Origin: Arenicola marina
Taxonomy: Eukaryota; Annelida; Polychaeta; Arenicolidae
NCBI GenBank assembly: GCA_964019135.1
Contig: OZ025253.1
Location: 7,507,059-7,571,058 of the forward strand
Length of the DNA: 64,000 nt
Direction: 5' to 3'
Position 1 is the stretch's first letter, and each line of letters starts with the position of its first letter. A model generated the notes under the pieces. That model was not told the DNA's origin and ran no database searches. It saw only the letters and a list, made by a program, of their open reading frames with translations. Positions 46,667 to 59,200 of this stretch are shown piece after piece. Both the position numbers and the translations under genes were made by a program.

Positions 46667-47860
46667 TAGCCATACATGACCATTACAAGCAGAGAGCTGT
46701 GTAAGGTCATACCAACAAGCGCACGTTTGCTGTGCAAAACGGCACATGACATCGCCACAAGCATAACAAGCATCCCTTCAGCTAACTTGAAATACTTAAT
46801 ATCTTCTTCATTCTTATTTCTAATGTGGGGTAGGTCTTATCAAGGCTAAACTCACGCACAGACTGTACAATTCCGATTCCTTTCCAAGCTTTTTATTTCA
46901 CATAACTCTGTCTGCCATGACAGTTCTCGCGAGGTTCTCATTATGCCTGCGAGATGACGTAGAGGTGCTACCGTGCGGTCTGAAGTTGGTCGTTGAATTT
47001 TTTCGCTTCGTCATGGCCTCTTTGTCGGCGCAAGATTTGATATCGAATGCTAGCCGTTCTTACAAAAATTAAAACATATATAACATCCATCAAATTAGGA
47101 TATCAATCTTTATGCTACACATTATCACAGGTATGCATATGACATATTATTACGATAATAGCGAATTAGTTCATCAACATTATACAATTGTTTGTAGATG
47201 AAGTGTCTTAGAAAAATATTTTTCTCCAGAAATGTGAGTATAAAAAAATTAGACCCATATGTTATTTCATTTTCTTCTCATATTAGACATCTTTAAACGG
47301 CCACAGCATGTACACATAGACCAACAAATTGTACATAATTTGGGATGGGCCAGCAATAAGTTTCCTTATTTACACCATTGTATCAGTTTTCTCACAAATT
47401 AGCTTGTATATATATATCTAACCTCTTGTAGCCGTGTCCTCTTTTGGAAAATTCATTGTCACAAATAGAGCAAGTTCTATTAGTGACCGTATTAGAGGAC
47501 ATTTTAGACGTAAACAAAGTCTTACTGGCACATCATTGAGAAGCATGTGACATCTCGCGTACACCTCCATATTTTTATGTGTCATGTGACCTAAACGAGA
47601 ACTGTCATGGCAGACAAAGTGATGTGAAGTAAAAAGCTTGGAAAGGAATCGGAATTGTACAGTCTGTGCGTGAGTTTAGCCTTTATAAGACCTACCCCAC
47701 ATTAGAAATAAGAATGAAGAAGATATTAAGTATTTCGAGTTAGCGGAAGGGATGCTTGTTATACTTGTGGCGATGTCATGTGTGCCATTTTGCACAGCAC
47801 ACGTGCGCTTGTTGGTATGACCTTACACAGCTCTCTGCTTGTAATGGTCATGTATGGCTA
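46667..47860. mobile_element. Non-autonomous MULE-like DNA transposon 2 (1.19 kb)
   Basis: Terminal inverted repeats of about 265 bp (46667-46930 and 47596-47860) begin TAGCCATACATGACC and are about 95% identical. The element is flanked by a perfect 9-bp direct repeat, ACATTAAAG, at 46658-46666 and 47861-47869. The interior is AT-rich without coding capacity. Its TIRs are unrelated to those of the element at 41186, so two families are present. Confidence 0.88.
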
Positions 47861-47869
47861 ACATTAAAG

Positions 47870-48669
47870 CAGTCTTATCTTGTTAAAAGACAAGTTAAAT
47901 GCTACTAAATCCCCATTTGAAGTTGCTAAGAAGGCTGTTTAGATTTGTAATATCTTTACTGCTTGCAGGAAAGAAATATATATTATCTAACCATATTTAA
48001 TATAAGCTTATATATATTTTGTTGACTTTTTCTATGCGAAAGGCTATGATCTGCTGCTATGGTTGATAGGTAATGTTACATCTATATTGGCAATTAAGAA
48101 TTCTTTTCATGATAAGACAATTATAAATACAATAATTTTATCTGAGTAAATGGGATCTATGATATTTTATAGTTTATATATATTTAATGAAAAAGTTATC
48201 ACTGTGTCTTACACATAGGAGTCAAAAAGAGATGTCATGTACATATTTCTATTATAATATCCCAGCTGTGAAAAGATACAATTCTATTATATTAAGTGGA
48301 GAATATGGCAAGCCCTACGGTATTGGCGGGTAGTCTTTTTACAGATTCATGCATTTACATATATATTGCATCATTTGTCATAATAGGTTATTCCATCTAT
48401 TAAAGTAACAGACAAGTATCAATCAAATATGGCGGTAGCCTACCAGTGACTGAACATGGCCCATATTGAAATTCTTATTGATAGCTAACAAATTATATGA
48501 GGTTAGCCAGTATATTTTTCATTTTTGGTAGCAGTAAAGCAATAGCAGTGTAATATTACTGTTTGTTGCTGTCTTTTTATATATCCTTGTTGTATTATAA
48601 TTTCATACTTATGACAATCCAGGCATTCAGTGAATAATAACCCAAACCTATGGATAGATACATATATAT
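47870..48669. other. AT-rich intergenic, nothing recognised
   Basis: Unique AT-rich sequence without open frames of interest. Confidence 0.5.
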
Positions 48670-48810
48670 GGATACATACAACAACTGTGGTAAGCTCTGT
48701 CGATCACAGGCTTATTCAGTCATAAGCACAAGTAAATCATATTACTTAAACCAAAACATAGCTGTAAATATATCGTCTTTTAAAGACAGATGGATACTAA
48801 CCAACCTGTT
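48670..48810 (+). mobile_element. LINE 3'-end remnant, diverged copy
   Basis: It shares NCGKLCRSQ coding and the AAAGACAGATGGATACTAACC tail region with 44331-44475. It is shorter and more decayed. Confidence 0.5.
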
Positions 48811-48813
48811 GCA

Positions 48814-49680
48814 CCGTAAACTGCCTATTAGAAGCTGCATACATATTAGAAGCCGCACCCCAACTTTGGCCTAAAAACCAGGTTGGCCGGCGCCCAGAAC
48901 CATTTCCGGAAAACTACATATTATAAGCTGCACCCTGACTTTGGCCTTCCGACCCCCCCCCCCCCCCCACCAGCCCGCCCTCTGCCCTGTATTCCTGCTT
49001 AATCCATCCGGCCACTTAATTGTTTATACAAGCAGTCGCGACCACTAACAGCATTCACCTCTCCCTCTCCGATCGCACCTCTTATCAAGTGTCACACCAG
49101 TGGCTGGCTCTCCTGGACCTTACCAAACCAATTAATTGTTTATACAAGCAGTTGTGACTACTAACAACATTCACCTCTCCCTCTCCGATCGCTGCTCTTA
49201 TCAAGTGTCACACCAGTGGCTGGCTCCTACTGCATGTTTATGAATCCGGCAGCCGTATCAGGTTACACCACCTGAAACCTGGCCTCTGATCATTGGTCTA
49301 CAATAGGTGTGGGGGGAGTCTTGTTTATACAAGCAGTCGCGACTACTAACAACATTCACCTCTCCCTCTCCGATCCAACCTTAAGTAGCTCATTGTCAGT
49401 CTTGATTGCCACAGTAACACAATGCCTGGGAAAAGAGCATCTTACAACACAGCTTTCAAGTTGAATTTCCAGACTTCTTGACTTGTATGACCTTATGATG
49501 CAATAAATTATTTTGGCAACATGGGTAATTTTCGCATTACTCCCCCCCCCCCCCCCCCACTCACTTGAAATCGGCAAAAGGCCCTATTTAAAGCCGCACC
49601 CTGACTTCTGACTAAAACCTGGGAATTTGACCCTCCAACTTCCTAATATAAGCCGCGGCTTCTAATAGGCAGTTTATGGT
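48814..49680. mobile_element. Possible DNA transposon with ~25-bp TIRs
   Basis: TAAACTGCCTATTAGAAGC at the left end is matched by its complement near 49655-49678. GCCGCACCCTGACTT-like phrases follow just inside both ends. No clear target duplication was found, so the exact ends and class are uncertain. Confidence 0.45.
49012..49378. repeat. Long-unit tandem repeat (three copies, last truncated)
   Basis: The unit starts TTGTTTATACAAGCAGTCGC and includes CATTCACCTCTCCCTCTCCG and CACCAGTGGCTGGCTC. It lies inside the TIR-bounded element, and copies 2 and 3 are separated by about 100 bp of other sequence. Confidence 0.8.
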
Positions 49681-50225
49681 ATATTTACTGATCGCTCTCC
49701 CAGCTGGCTCTATTCCTTTCCTGGGAATCTAGTTCAATTCCAAAACATATAGGCAACGTCTCCTGGGAGAGTGATCAACAAGGCAGCAACAAGTGCCAGC
49801 AAATATTGCCAGTGAACATAGTGAAGTAGTTGAGCAATTATTAGTTGCATCAGAGTAATTCCACTTGCCACTCAGGAGAATGATCTAGAACTAGTAACTA
49901 GGAATTACACACGTGAAGGTTTTATACCAAACCTCCAGCCACTTGTAAAGTAGACCTCTTACCATTTTTGGGATCAAATATGGCGACCTATGATGTAGCT
50001 GTTTTAGAGCATGGCTATAATACCTGGTAATAGAATATGCATAACCTGCCATTTAATAGGGCTAGTATTATTCCTACCAAGTATCAGTGACAGTGAGTGC
50101 TCCTTTGTCATGTTTGTAGAAAAAAATTGAATCATTATTATAACATGTGTAAGAACACTGTTTTCTTGGATAAATACTGTATTGAAAATATGTAATCATT
50201 ACATTACAGGTGCCAAGGTTTCAAT
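49681..50225 (+). other. GMPS 5' flank and probable 5' UTR edge
   Basis: AT-rich upstream sequence. An acceptor-like TACATTACAG ends at 50209, sixteen bases before the start codon, suggesting a 5' non-coding exon upstream that I cannot place. No TATA box or other promoter motif is convincing. Confidence 0.4.
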
Positions 50226-53200
50226 ATGGCTAGCCATGTCAATGGGACAGAAGCGATAGAGAAAATTGCAATTCTTGATGCTGGTGCTCAATATGGAAAG
50301 GTCTGTGTAGTAGTGATCGTGTTCATATACCTTTGATCTTGTACAGATACAACGGCATATAAGTACTTTGCCTTGAAGTATGTGTAATGTTTAACAGCTA
50401 TCAAAAAGAAAATGCCTTTTATCATGTTATTAGATGTTGTATACATAATGTAATTTAAAAATTTAATAATAATTAAAAAAAATTTACACCAAAGTATTAT
50501 TCAACTGTTTTGTATTGTTATTTAACCCTCACTGTGCAACCTCAATTATATCCTTGCCTGCATTCAATAGCATTACAATTACTGGTAGATTAATTATGCT
50601 TGACATATGGTTGCCACCCTTTCCATCCTAATATTTAGTTTAGGGTATCAAGATTTGTTTGGGAAAGTTTTCCCATTGCTATCTTTTTCATTTATGCAGA
50701 TTTTCTATGTATTCATATTCCCTTTGTCCCTTTAAGGTGATTGATCGTAAGGTGCGAGAACTTTCTGTTGATACTGATATCCTCCCATTGGATACAACAG
50801 CACAGACAATTAAAAAGGAAGATTACAAGTTAGTAATAATATCATGTTATTAATGTTATAGTAATGTTAGATAATAAAACTAGACAAGATTTTATTTTTG
50901 AAACTAGAATATAAAGACTAGACTACCGGTAGAATTCCAATCTTGCTAGTATTTACTGTAACCAAAATGTATGCTTCTGTCATTTTTGCTGATTACAGAG
51001 CCATCATCATCTCAGGGGGTCCAAACTCTGTTTATGCTAAAGATGCTCCCAGTTATGACCCAGAGATCTTTAGGATTGGAGTTCCAGTGCTTGGTATATG
51101 CTATGGTCTGCAGGTATGTATCATGGTTAAATTGAGGCCTACTCTAGCTGTAGACTCTAATGACAGCTGATAAACATGTTAATTAAACCTAGATAATTTA
51201 ACTCAGATATTGTATTAAATTATTGGTATCTATTCACATTCTCTTAGCTTAAGGGTATTTTCTTTTAATAAATTGTGTTTACTTACCAAAAAACTAAAGA
51301 ATGCATGCATAAAGGAATGATCATTTTAGATAAACTGTTATATAGATATGTTATATGAATATTGGCAACATGTTTAATTTTGCTGCCACTCTACTGGGCA
51401 TTGTTCGTCAAATAGAAATTCCATTCAACAACAACTAAAATAACCCTTAATCTCTGAGGCATGTACCTGAATTTGGCATGCATAATAGTTACTGATTTAT
51501 GACAACCTTTTTTTCATGATAATTAGTTTGGTGACGTTGCAGAGATTGGGAAACCTTTGAGGCTTACCTCTGAAATTTATGTTGCTAGATGATAAACAAG
51601 GAGTTTGGCGGCACAGTTCATGGATTTGAGGCAAGAGAAGATGGTCAATTTTCTGTCCAGGTGGAACCCAAGTGTCCTCTCTTCAAGTAAGTTACCACAA
51701 CTTTTCAAAACTCTCAGATTATTTTTACTTTACCACCCTGATACTACAGTCGGAACAGATTGTCATGTAGCTTTATCTGATGTGTAGATTCATTTTATCT
51801 TGTGCCACTGAGACATTTAGGTTGTTGCATAAGTCTTTCCAACCAGCAATCATAACCAGACGTATATATTTCCTGTCAAAAACTAATATGGTTATATTTA
51901 TTGATTAATTGAGTAGTTCATTTGCAAAAGGCCACCAGCCAAAATGCTATACAATACATTTTGTGGTGCATACATCAATCTTTCATAACGTCTTTAATCA
52001 CACAAACAAATGTATGTGCTATTATATGGTCCTATTTTGTAGGGAAGAGTGGCTGATTACCCAGAATACATGTGGCTTCCCCTTCCTCTATCCTTTCCAT
52101 GTGCATGATACGTTGCCAGACTTGACATGAGTCAGTTTTCTTTCGATCTTCGTTCAGGGGTCTGAAGAAAGACCAACAGGTGCTACTGACACACGGGGAC
52201 AGCATCGACAAGGTGGCCGACGGCTTCAAGGTCATAGCTCATTCAGGGAAACATATAGCAGGTGAGCTTTGCCCCTGATGCATGTTGCATGGTTCCTACC
52301 CCATTGTGCAGAATAACGACACTTTTCACACACTAAAAGGGTTAGTCTCATATTGTCACGGTGTGAAAGGAAATCAACGGATTGGAACATTTACCATGCA
52401 CAATATTAAACCATTTACATACAAGTACCGGTAGTTATGAACTTCAGTGCCATATTTTTTAATGCAATATTCAAAGCTAAACAAATCATTAAACCATGCT
52501 GGTAAATAGTTGTGAACTTTATTATTTACTAAATAAGTTTTTGTTCTGTGCATTTATTTATATGACCCCAACATACGCCCTCATGTTTTACTAACATTTT
52601 TGGCCTTTTTTTACGTAGTTGTAACGAGGTCATGACACGATTTGCATTATGTAGTCGTGTATATCGTTGCCACTACAATGCCGTCTTCATATGCTCCTCC
52701 CCCCCCCCCCCCCCACATCCCTCCCTCCGTCCCTTCCCAGGCATTATGAACGAGAAGCTGGGTATCTACGGCGTCCAGTTCCACCCGGAGGTGGATCTGA
52801 CGGACCACGGCAAGGCCATGATGAAGAACTTCCTGCTGGAGGTGGCCAAGTGTAAGGCCAACTACACGATGAAGGGGCGCGAGGCGGCCTGCATCCAGTA
52901 CATCAGGGACAAAGTCGGCGATCACAAAGTCCTGGTGCGTCCTTTAAACCGCGATAACCGATGACAATTTACGCCAGAAATACGCTTTCGATCATAGACC
53001 ATGTGCCCCTTGTAACCCCGCCCTAGTAACCCGCCCGTAGTAACGCTCCCCTAGTAACCACGCCGTAGTAACCTCGCCGTGGATGTGGCTTCCAGATGCT
53101 GGTCAGTGGCGGGGTCGACTCCACCGTGTGCGCGGCGCTGCTGCACAAGTCGCTTCGGGAAGACCAGGTGATCGCCTTACACATCGACAACGGCTTCATG

Positions 53201-56200
53201 CGCAAAGACGAGAGTCGACAAGTGGAGAAATCACTGTGCAGCCTGGGGCTTAAGCTTAAGGGTCAGTATCGGTACATCCAGGGTCTAGGCCATTGTCGGC
53301 CAGTGGCTCTACATCCAGGGTCAAGGTCATTCTCGGTCAGTGGATCCGCCGCCGGGGTCAAGGTCATTCTATACGTCCCTCGTCCAGTTTTACCATGTTA
53401 CGCGGCTTGTAACTGCATTGGGAAAGGTCAATAATCTGTATTCGCGTCAGTCCTCTTTAACTACGGCAAACATCACGGGCTAGTGACGGGGGCTCAATGC
53501 GGCCCAGTCAGACAGTGTCTAGCGGAGACGATTAAAGCTCTGGACGAGATTGAATCTCTTCTGTAGGACTGATGGAATAGGAGTCTGTAGCCGGGTAATA
53601 CAGGTTTTCTCTTCTCTTGTCTCAGGAGGAGACATGTTCTGTGGGCGTGGTTCGTTTTAATGGTCGCCATTAACTGTTGTTTGGTCGTAGCTAGCGTATT
53701 ACTCTCCATGGCAGTAATATATGTCACACTGGCAGTAATAGATGTCACACTGACAGTAATATATGTCACACTGACAGTAATAGATGTCACTGGCAGTAAT
53801 AGGTGTCACACTGACAGTAATAGATGTCACACTGACAGTAATATATGTCACACTGGCAGTAATAGATGTCACACTGACAGTAATATATGTCACACTGGCA
53901 GTAATAGATGTCACACTGGCAGTAATAGATGTCACACTGACAGTAATAGATGTCACTGGCAGTAATAGGTGTCACACTGACAGTAATAGATGTCACACTG
54001 ACAGTAATATATGTCACACTGGCAGTAATAGAAGTCACACTGACTAATATATGTCACACTGGCAGTAATAGATGTCACACTGGCAGTAATATATGTCACA
54101 CTGACAGTAATAGATGTCACTGGCAGTAATAGGTGTCACACTGACGGTAATAGATGTCGCACTGACAGTAATATATGTCACTGGCAGTAATAGGTGTCAC
54201 ACTGACAGTAATAGGTGTCACACTGACAGTAATAGATGTCACACTGACATTAATAGATGTCACTGGCAGTAATAGATGTCACACTGACAGTAATAGATGT
54301 CACACTGACAGTAATAGATGTCACACTGACAGTAATAGGTGTCACACTAGCAGTAGTAGAAGTAACACTGACACATGTTGCTTCTCCCTTACAGCGGTTA
54401 ACGCGTCGCACACGTTCTACACGGCCTCCACAATCATGCCCGAGAAAAACGACCCACTCTCCAGAAAGCGGAAAACAAAGCTGCTTTGTTTCGCCACCGA
54501 TCCAGAAGAAAAACGGAAAATCATCGGCGATACGTTTATGATGGTGAGCATTTCACGGATTACCGGTAGCTTCCGGTATATTTTTCCCGTGAAATAATAA
54601 CTAATTATATATCACTTCTTTTTTTGAAGATTATGTTTTAGACGTATTCAGATCTCGGTTCCATCAAACCAGTTAGAACCTCGAATGCATTTCTGAAGCT
54701 TAAGGAGACACAGTGTGTCCCTCTTTCTCCGATAGTGTTACAATTTAAATATTTTTTGCCCTAAATTCTGAATATGTAGCTTCATGTTGATACTCGGTGA
54801 ATGTCATGCCTGTTTTCCTTTCACAGGTTGCCAATCAACTCATAGAGGACCTCAAACTGAAACCAGAAGATGTATATTTAGGTCAAGGTCAGTGCAGTGT
54901 CCTCCTGTGTCACTCCTGTTCCGTGTTGTCTACGCTGAACCAATACACCACTTACACGCTAATTAAATTTTCCTCTGACATATATTAAAATCATTTTCAC
55001 TGGAATAGGTGCAAATGCGTTTCTCAGTAGAACATATATATCTACATCCTATGCTGTAATGATAAGGACATAATAGTGAATGCAAATTGCGAGATTGGTG
55101 CATCTCATGTAAGAAATTGGAACGTTACTGTATGAGTTGTATAATATGGTATTTTACAGGTACACTCCGTCCGGACTTGATAGAGAGCGCCTCCGAGCTG
55201 GCCAGTAACAAGGCCGACGCCATTAAGACTCACCACAACGACACCGACCTGGTCCGGGAACTCCGCAAACAGGTGACTGTCGCGTGGTGTCAATTTAAAC
55301 CTGCGGCCTATTGCACGTGCACAGTGTAGCCGGCTACGGGGCTTAGTGGGCTACAATCGCCCATCATTTACATGGTGATTTTTGCCGACTAAGGCCCGTA
55401 GGGGTCTAAATTGCGTTTGTGAAATCCGCCGATGAAGTCAGTCTAGTCATCTGACGCCACACTATGTATTGCCAGAGACTGGTCGTGTCTGGTGGTACAT
55501 TGTGTCGCCACAGCAACAAGACAATGGCGTGACGTCACACTATATGTGTGGTACAAGAGACTCATCTGGAATGGATGTGACATGTTCTTTACCAACTGAA
55601 CTATTTCGCTACGAAACTTGAAATATGCATTACCTTCGCATAGTTGACATGACTTTGCCCAGATAATATAGAACTCGGCTTGGTTAATGATAAAGACTAT
55701 CTCTTGACGTATGTCCGTGTGTTCTGTTTCTGTACAGGGCCGCGTGGTGGAGCCACTGAAAGACTTCCACAAGGACGAGGTTCGGGCGATCGGCCGAGAT
55801 CTGGGACTGCCCTCCGAGTTTGTACAAAGACATCCCTTCCCAGGTGGGTAGACAACATACGCGGCGCCCTTCTCTTGTACTGATTACGATCTCGGTCGTT
55901 GAGGACACTGCAATGGATGATTTGACCTTGATTTAAAGCTATGTGGTTGAACGCTTAAGGTTCAATCTAGTCATTAGTCTGATGTGTGCGCAGCAGAGTA
56001 GAGATCACTCATCTTTTCATGTTATTACCTCGACAGTGTATCGATGTTGTATCACAATAACAGTGTCGCCAGTGTGGACTACGCTATCATAGGCTTGACA
56101 ACGTGCTACTTACACTACGTCATACACTACATGTGACATGACAGCTTTGTTGTATGCTGAATATTGCTGTGACATGGCTGTCTGTTGTCCGTTGTGGAAA

Positions 56201-59200
56201 CTGACAATACAATGGATTAACAAAAAGGAATGAGAACAACAAATACAAAGTTTAAAATTATGTTTTGCTAGGCTTCGGAACGGGTATAGTTTCGATAGAT
56301 GTCCTCTGTTAAACACATCTGCTGTAATTCGGCATTTGCTGTATTCCCAGATCTGCTATGTTCCCACATCTGCTATGTTCCCACATCTGCTATGTTCCCA
56401 CATCTGCTATGTTCCCACATCTGCTATGTTCCCACATCTGCTATGTTCCCACATCTGCTATGTTCCCACATCTGATGTATTCCTGCATCTGATGTATTCC
56501 TGCATCTGATGTATTTCGATATCTGCTGTATTCACACATCTGCTGTATTCAGGCCCGGGTCTCGCCATCCGCGTTCTATGTGCTGAGGAACCCTTCATGG
56601 AACGAGACTTCGCCGAGACGAGCATCATCCTCAAAATCATCGTCGACTTTTCGAATGCTTTGAAAAAGGTCGGTCGCGCGTAGCTGAGAGCTCGGTGGAC
56701 TTAACGCCTTACATGATGAAAATTCCATTTTGGTGTCCATATGTTAATCCTGATTTCACTCTCAGTATGTTATTGTGATTGCATTCGATATATATTTGAC
56801 AATATTCCGTGTGTATACAAAACTCTCCCCTCTCTTATCATTACATCCCTCTCCCCTGTTATCATTACAGCCCTCTCCCCTCTCATCATTACAGCCCTCA
56901 CCCCACTCTTATCATTACAGCTATTCCCCTCTCATCATTACAGCCCTCTCCCCTGTTATCATTACAGCCCTCTCCCCTCTCATCATTACAGCCCTCACCC
57001 CACTCTTATCATTACAGCTATTCCCCTCTCATCATTACAGCCCTCTCCCCTCTCTCATCATTACAGCCCCCTCCCCTCTCATCATTACAGCCCCCTCCCC
57101 TCTCTCATTATTACAGCCCCCTTCCCCTCTTATCATTACAGCCCTCTCCCCTCTCTCATCATTACAGCCCCCTCCCCTCTCATCATTACAGCCCCCTCCC
57201 CTCTCTTACCATTACATTCCTCTCCCTGTCGTATCGTTACAGGCCTCTCCCCTCTCATCATTACAAACCTCTCTCCCCTCTCTCATCATAATAGCCCCCT
57301 CTCCTCTCCTCATTACAGCCCATTCTCCTCTTATCATTACAGCTCTCTCCCCTCATCATTACAGCTCTCTCCCCTCTCATCATTACAGCCCCCTCCCCTC
57401 TCATCATTACAGCCCTCTCCCCTTTCAATACAGCCCTCTCCCATCTCTTATCATCACAACCCTCTCCGCTCTCCTCATTACAGCTCTCTCCCCTCATCAT
57501 TACAGCCCTCTCCCCTCTCATCATTACAGCTCTCTCCCCTCGCATCATTACAGCCCTCTCCCCTTTCAATACAGCCCTCTCCCATCTCTTATCATCACAA
57601 CCCTCTCCGCTCTCCTCATTACAGCTCTCTCCCCTCATCATTACAGCCCTCTCCCCTCTCATCATTACAGCCCTCTCCCCTCTTATCATTACAGCTCTCT
57701 CCCCTCATCATTACAGCCCTCTCCCCTCTCATCATTACAGCTCTCTCCCCTCGCATCATTACAGCCCCCTCCCCTCTCTCATCATAACAGGCCCCTCCCC
57801 TCTCATCACTACAGCTCTCTCCCCTCTCATCATTACAGCCCCCTCCCCTCTCTCATCATTACAGCCCTCTCCCCTTTCAATACAGCCCTCTCCCATCTCT
57901 TATCATCACAACCCCCTCCCCTCTCCTCATTACAGCTCTCTCCCCACATCATTACAGCCCCCTCCCCTCTCTCATCATTACAGCCCCCTCCGCTGTCTTA
58001 TCGTTCCAGCCTCACGCCCTATTACACCGCGTCAAGGCGGCTACAACTAAAAGTGAGCAGGACAAGTTGCACAGCATCAGCATGGAGTCGTCTATGACTG
58101 GCACCCTGCTGCCCATCAAGACTGTGGGTGTTCAGGTCAGTCCGCTACACCCAACCCACCCAATGTACACAGTCTGGGGCTAGCACACTGTCAGGCATTA
58201 CTGAATGGGCCTTACTTATGAAGCATCGTGCTCGATGACTCCAGCGATTCGCTCACAAACGTACCATTGTGCGGAATACCGATAATGTTTCAAAGAGAGT
58301 ATGCGCTGCTCTGCGCTCTCATTAAAGCTGCTCAGGCAGCAATTTTTTACTTAAATTATGGTTTTCGAAATATTTTGGAAACACATTTAGAACACATTGT
58401 CTGACTGCATAAATGAAACCTTCATGAGAAATAGGTCTGTTATCGCATGATGAAAGGTATAAAACTGCCGCAATGTGCATATTTCGATGACGTAGTACAC
58501 AACAAAGCAACACTTTTTCGTATGGGATGCACTACTTTTGCCCAAAAAAGAGGCTTAACAACATATCTGGGGTTTTATTGCCTACAATAGGTGTGCTTCT
58601 ATGCTAAGAATATAAATACATCATTTCCTGTCAAAATAGTTTTTATATTTTTAAAGAAAAATATTGCTGGATGAGTAACTTTCCATCGGGTCTGTTAGTG
58701 AAGTGGAAAATGACGTCCTGTGTACGTTGCGACTCGTCCGTTGGACGTTCACATGGGATCAACTTATCCATGTAGTGCTGGAGGGGGCTTAATAAATCAT
58801 TATTAAATGTTGAAAAAAAGTATACATATAAAAAATGTAACTTCGCATCTAATCTTATTTATAAAAAAACAAATATATATATATAGAGAGAGATATCTTA
58901 ATATTTGTTTAAGTTGAAATTGTCTAAAGTTCGTACGACATAATACAAGTGATATTGTTGTCGTGCCAGATGGGTATGTCTCTGCACTAATCTCCTATTG
59001 TACCGCGTCGTACAGGATGTGAAGACTTGTGCTGAGATAAGCCCCATCTCGCACGGAAACCAAGGCCATTTATGTATCTTGACCCAGTGGGATCTAGTAG
59101 CCTTGAGGTGTCCTCGCCAATGTGATGATAAGATCAGTTCAGTGGCTATTACCACTTATACGACTGAGTTAATCTCAACTGTAATTGAAGACGTCCGTTA

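Noticed and set aside
56741..58097. Frames of 348 and 440 codons rich in Ser, Pro and His
   Set aside because: They lie in GMPS intron 12 and translate the acceptor-like minisatellite. The second only ends inside exon 13 in the wrong frame.
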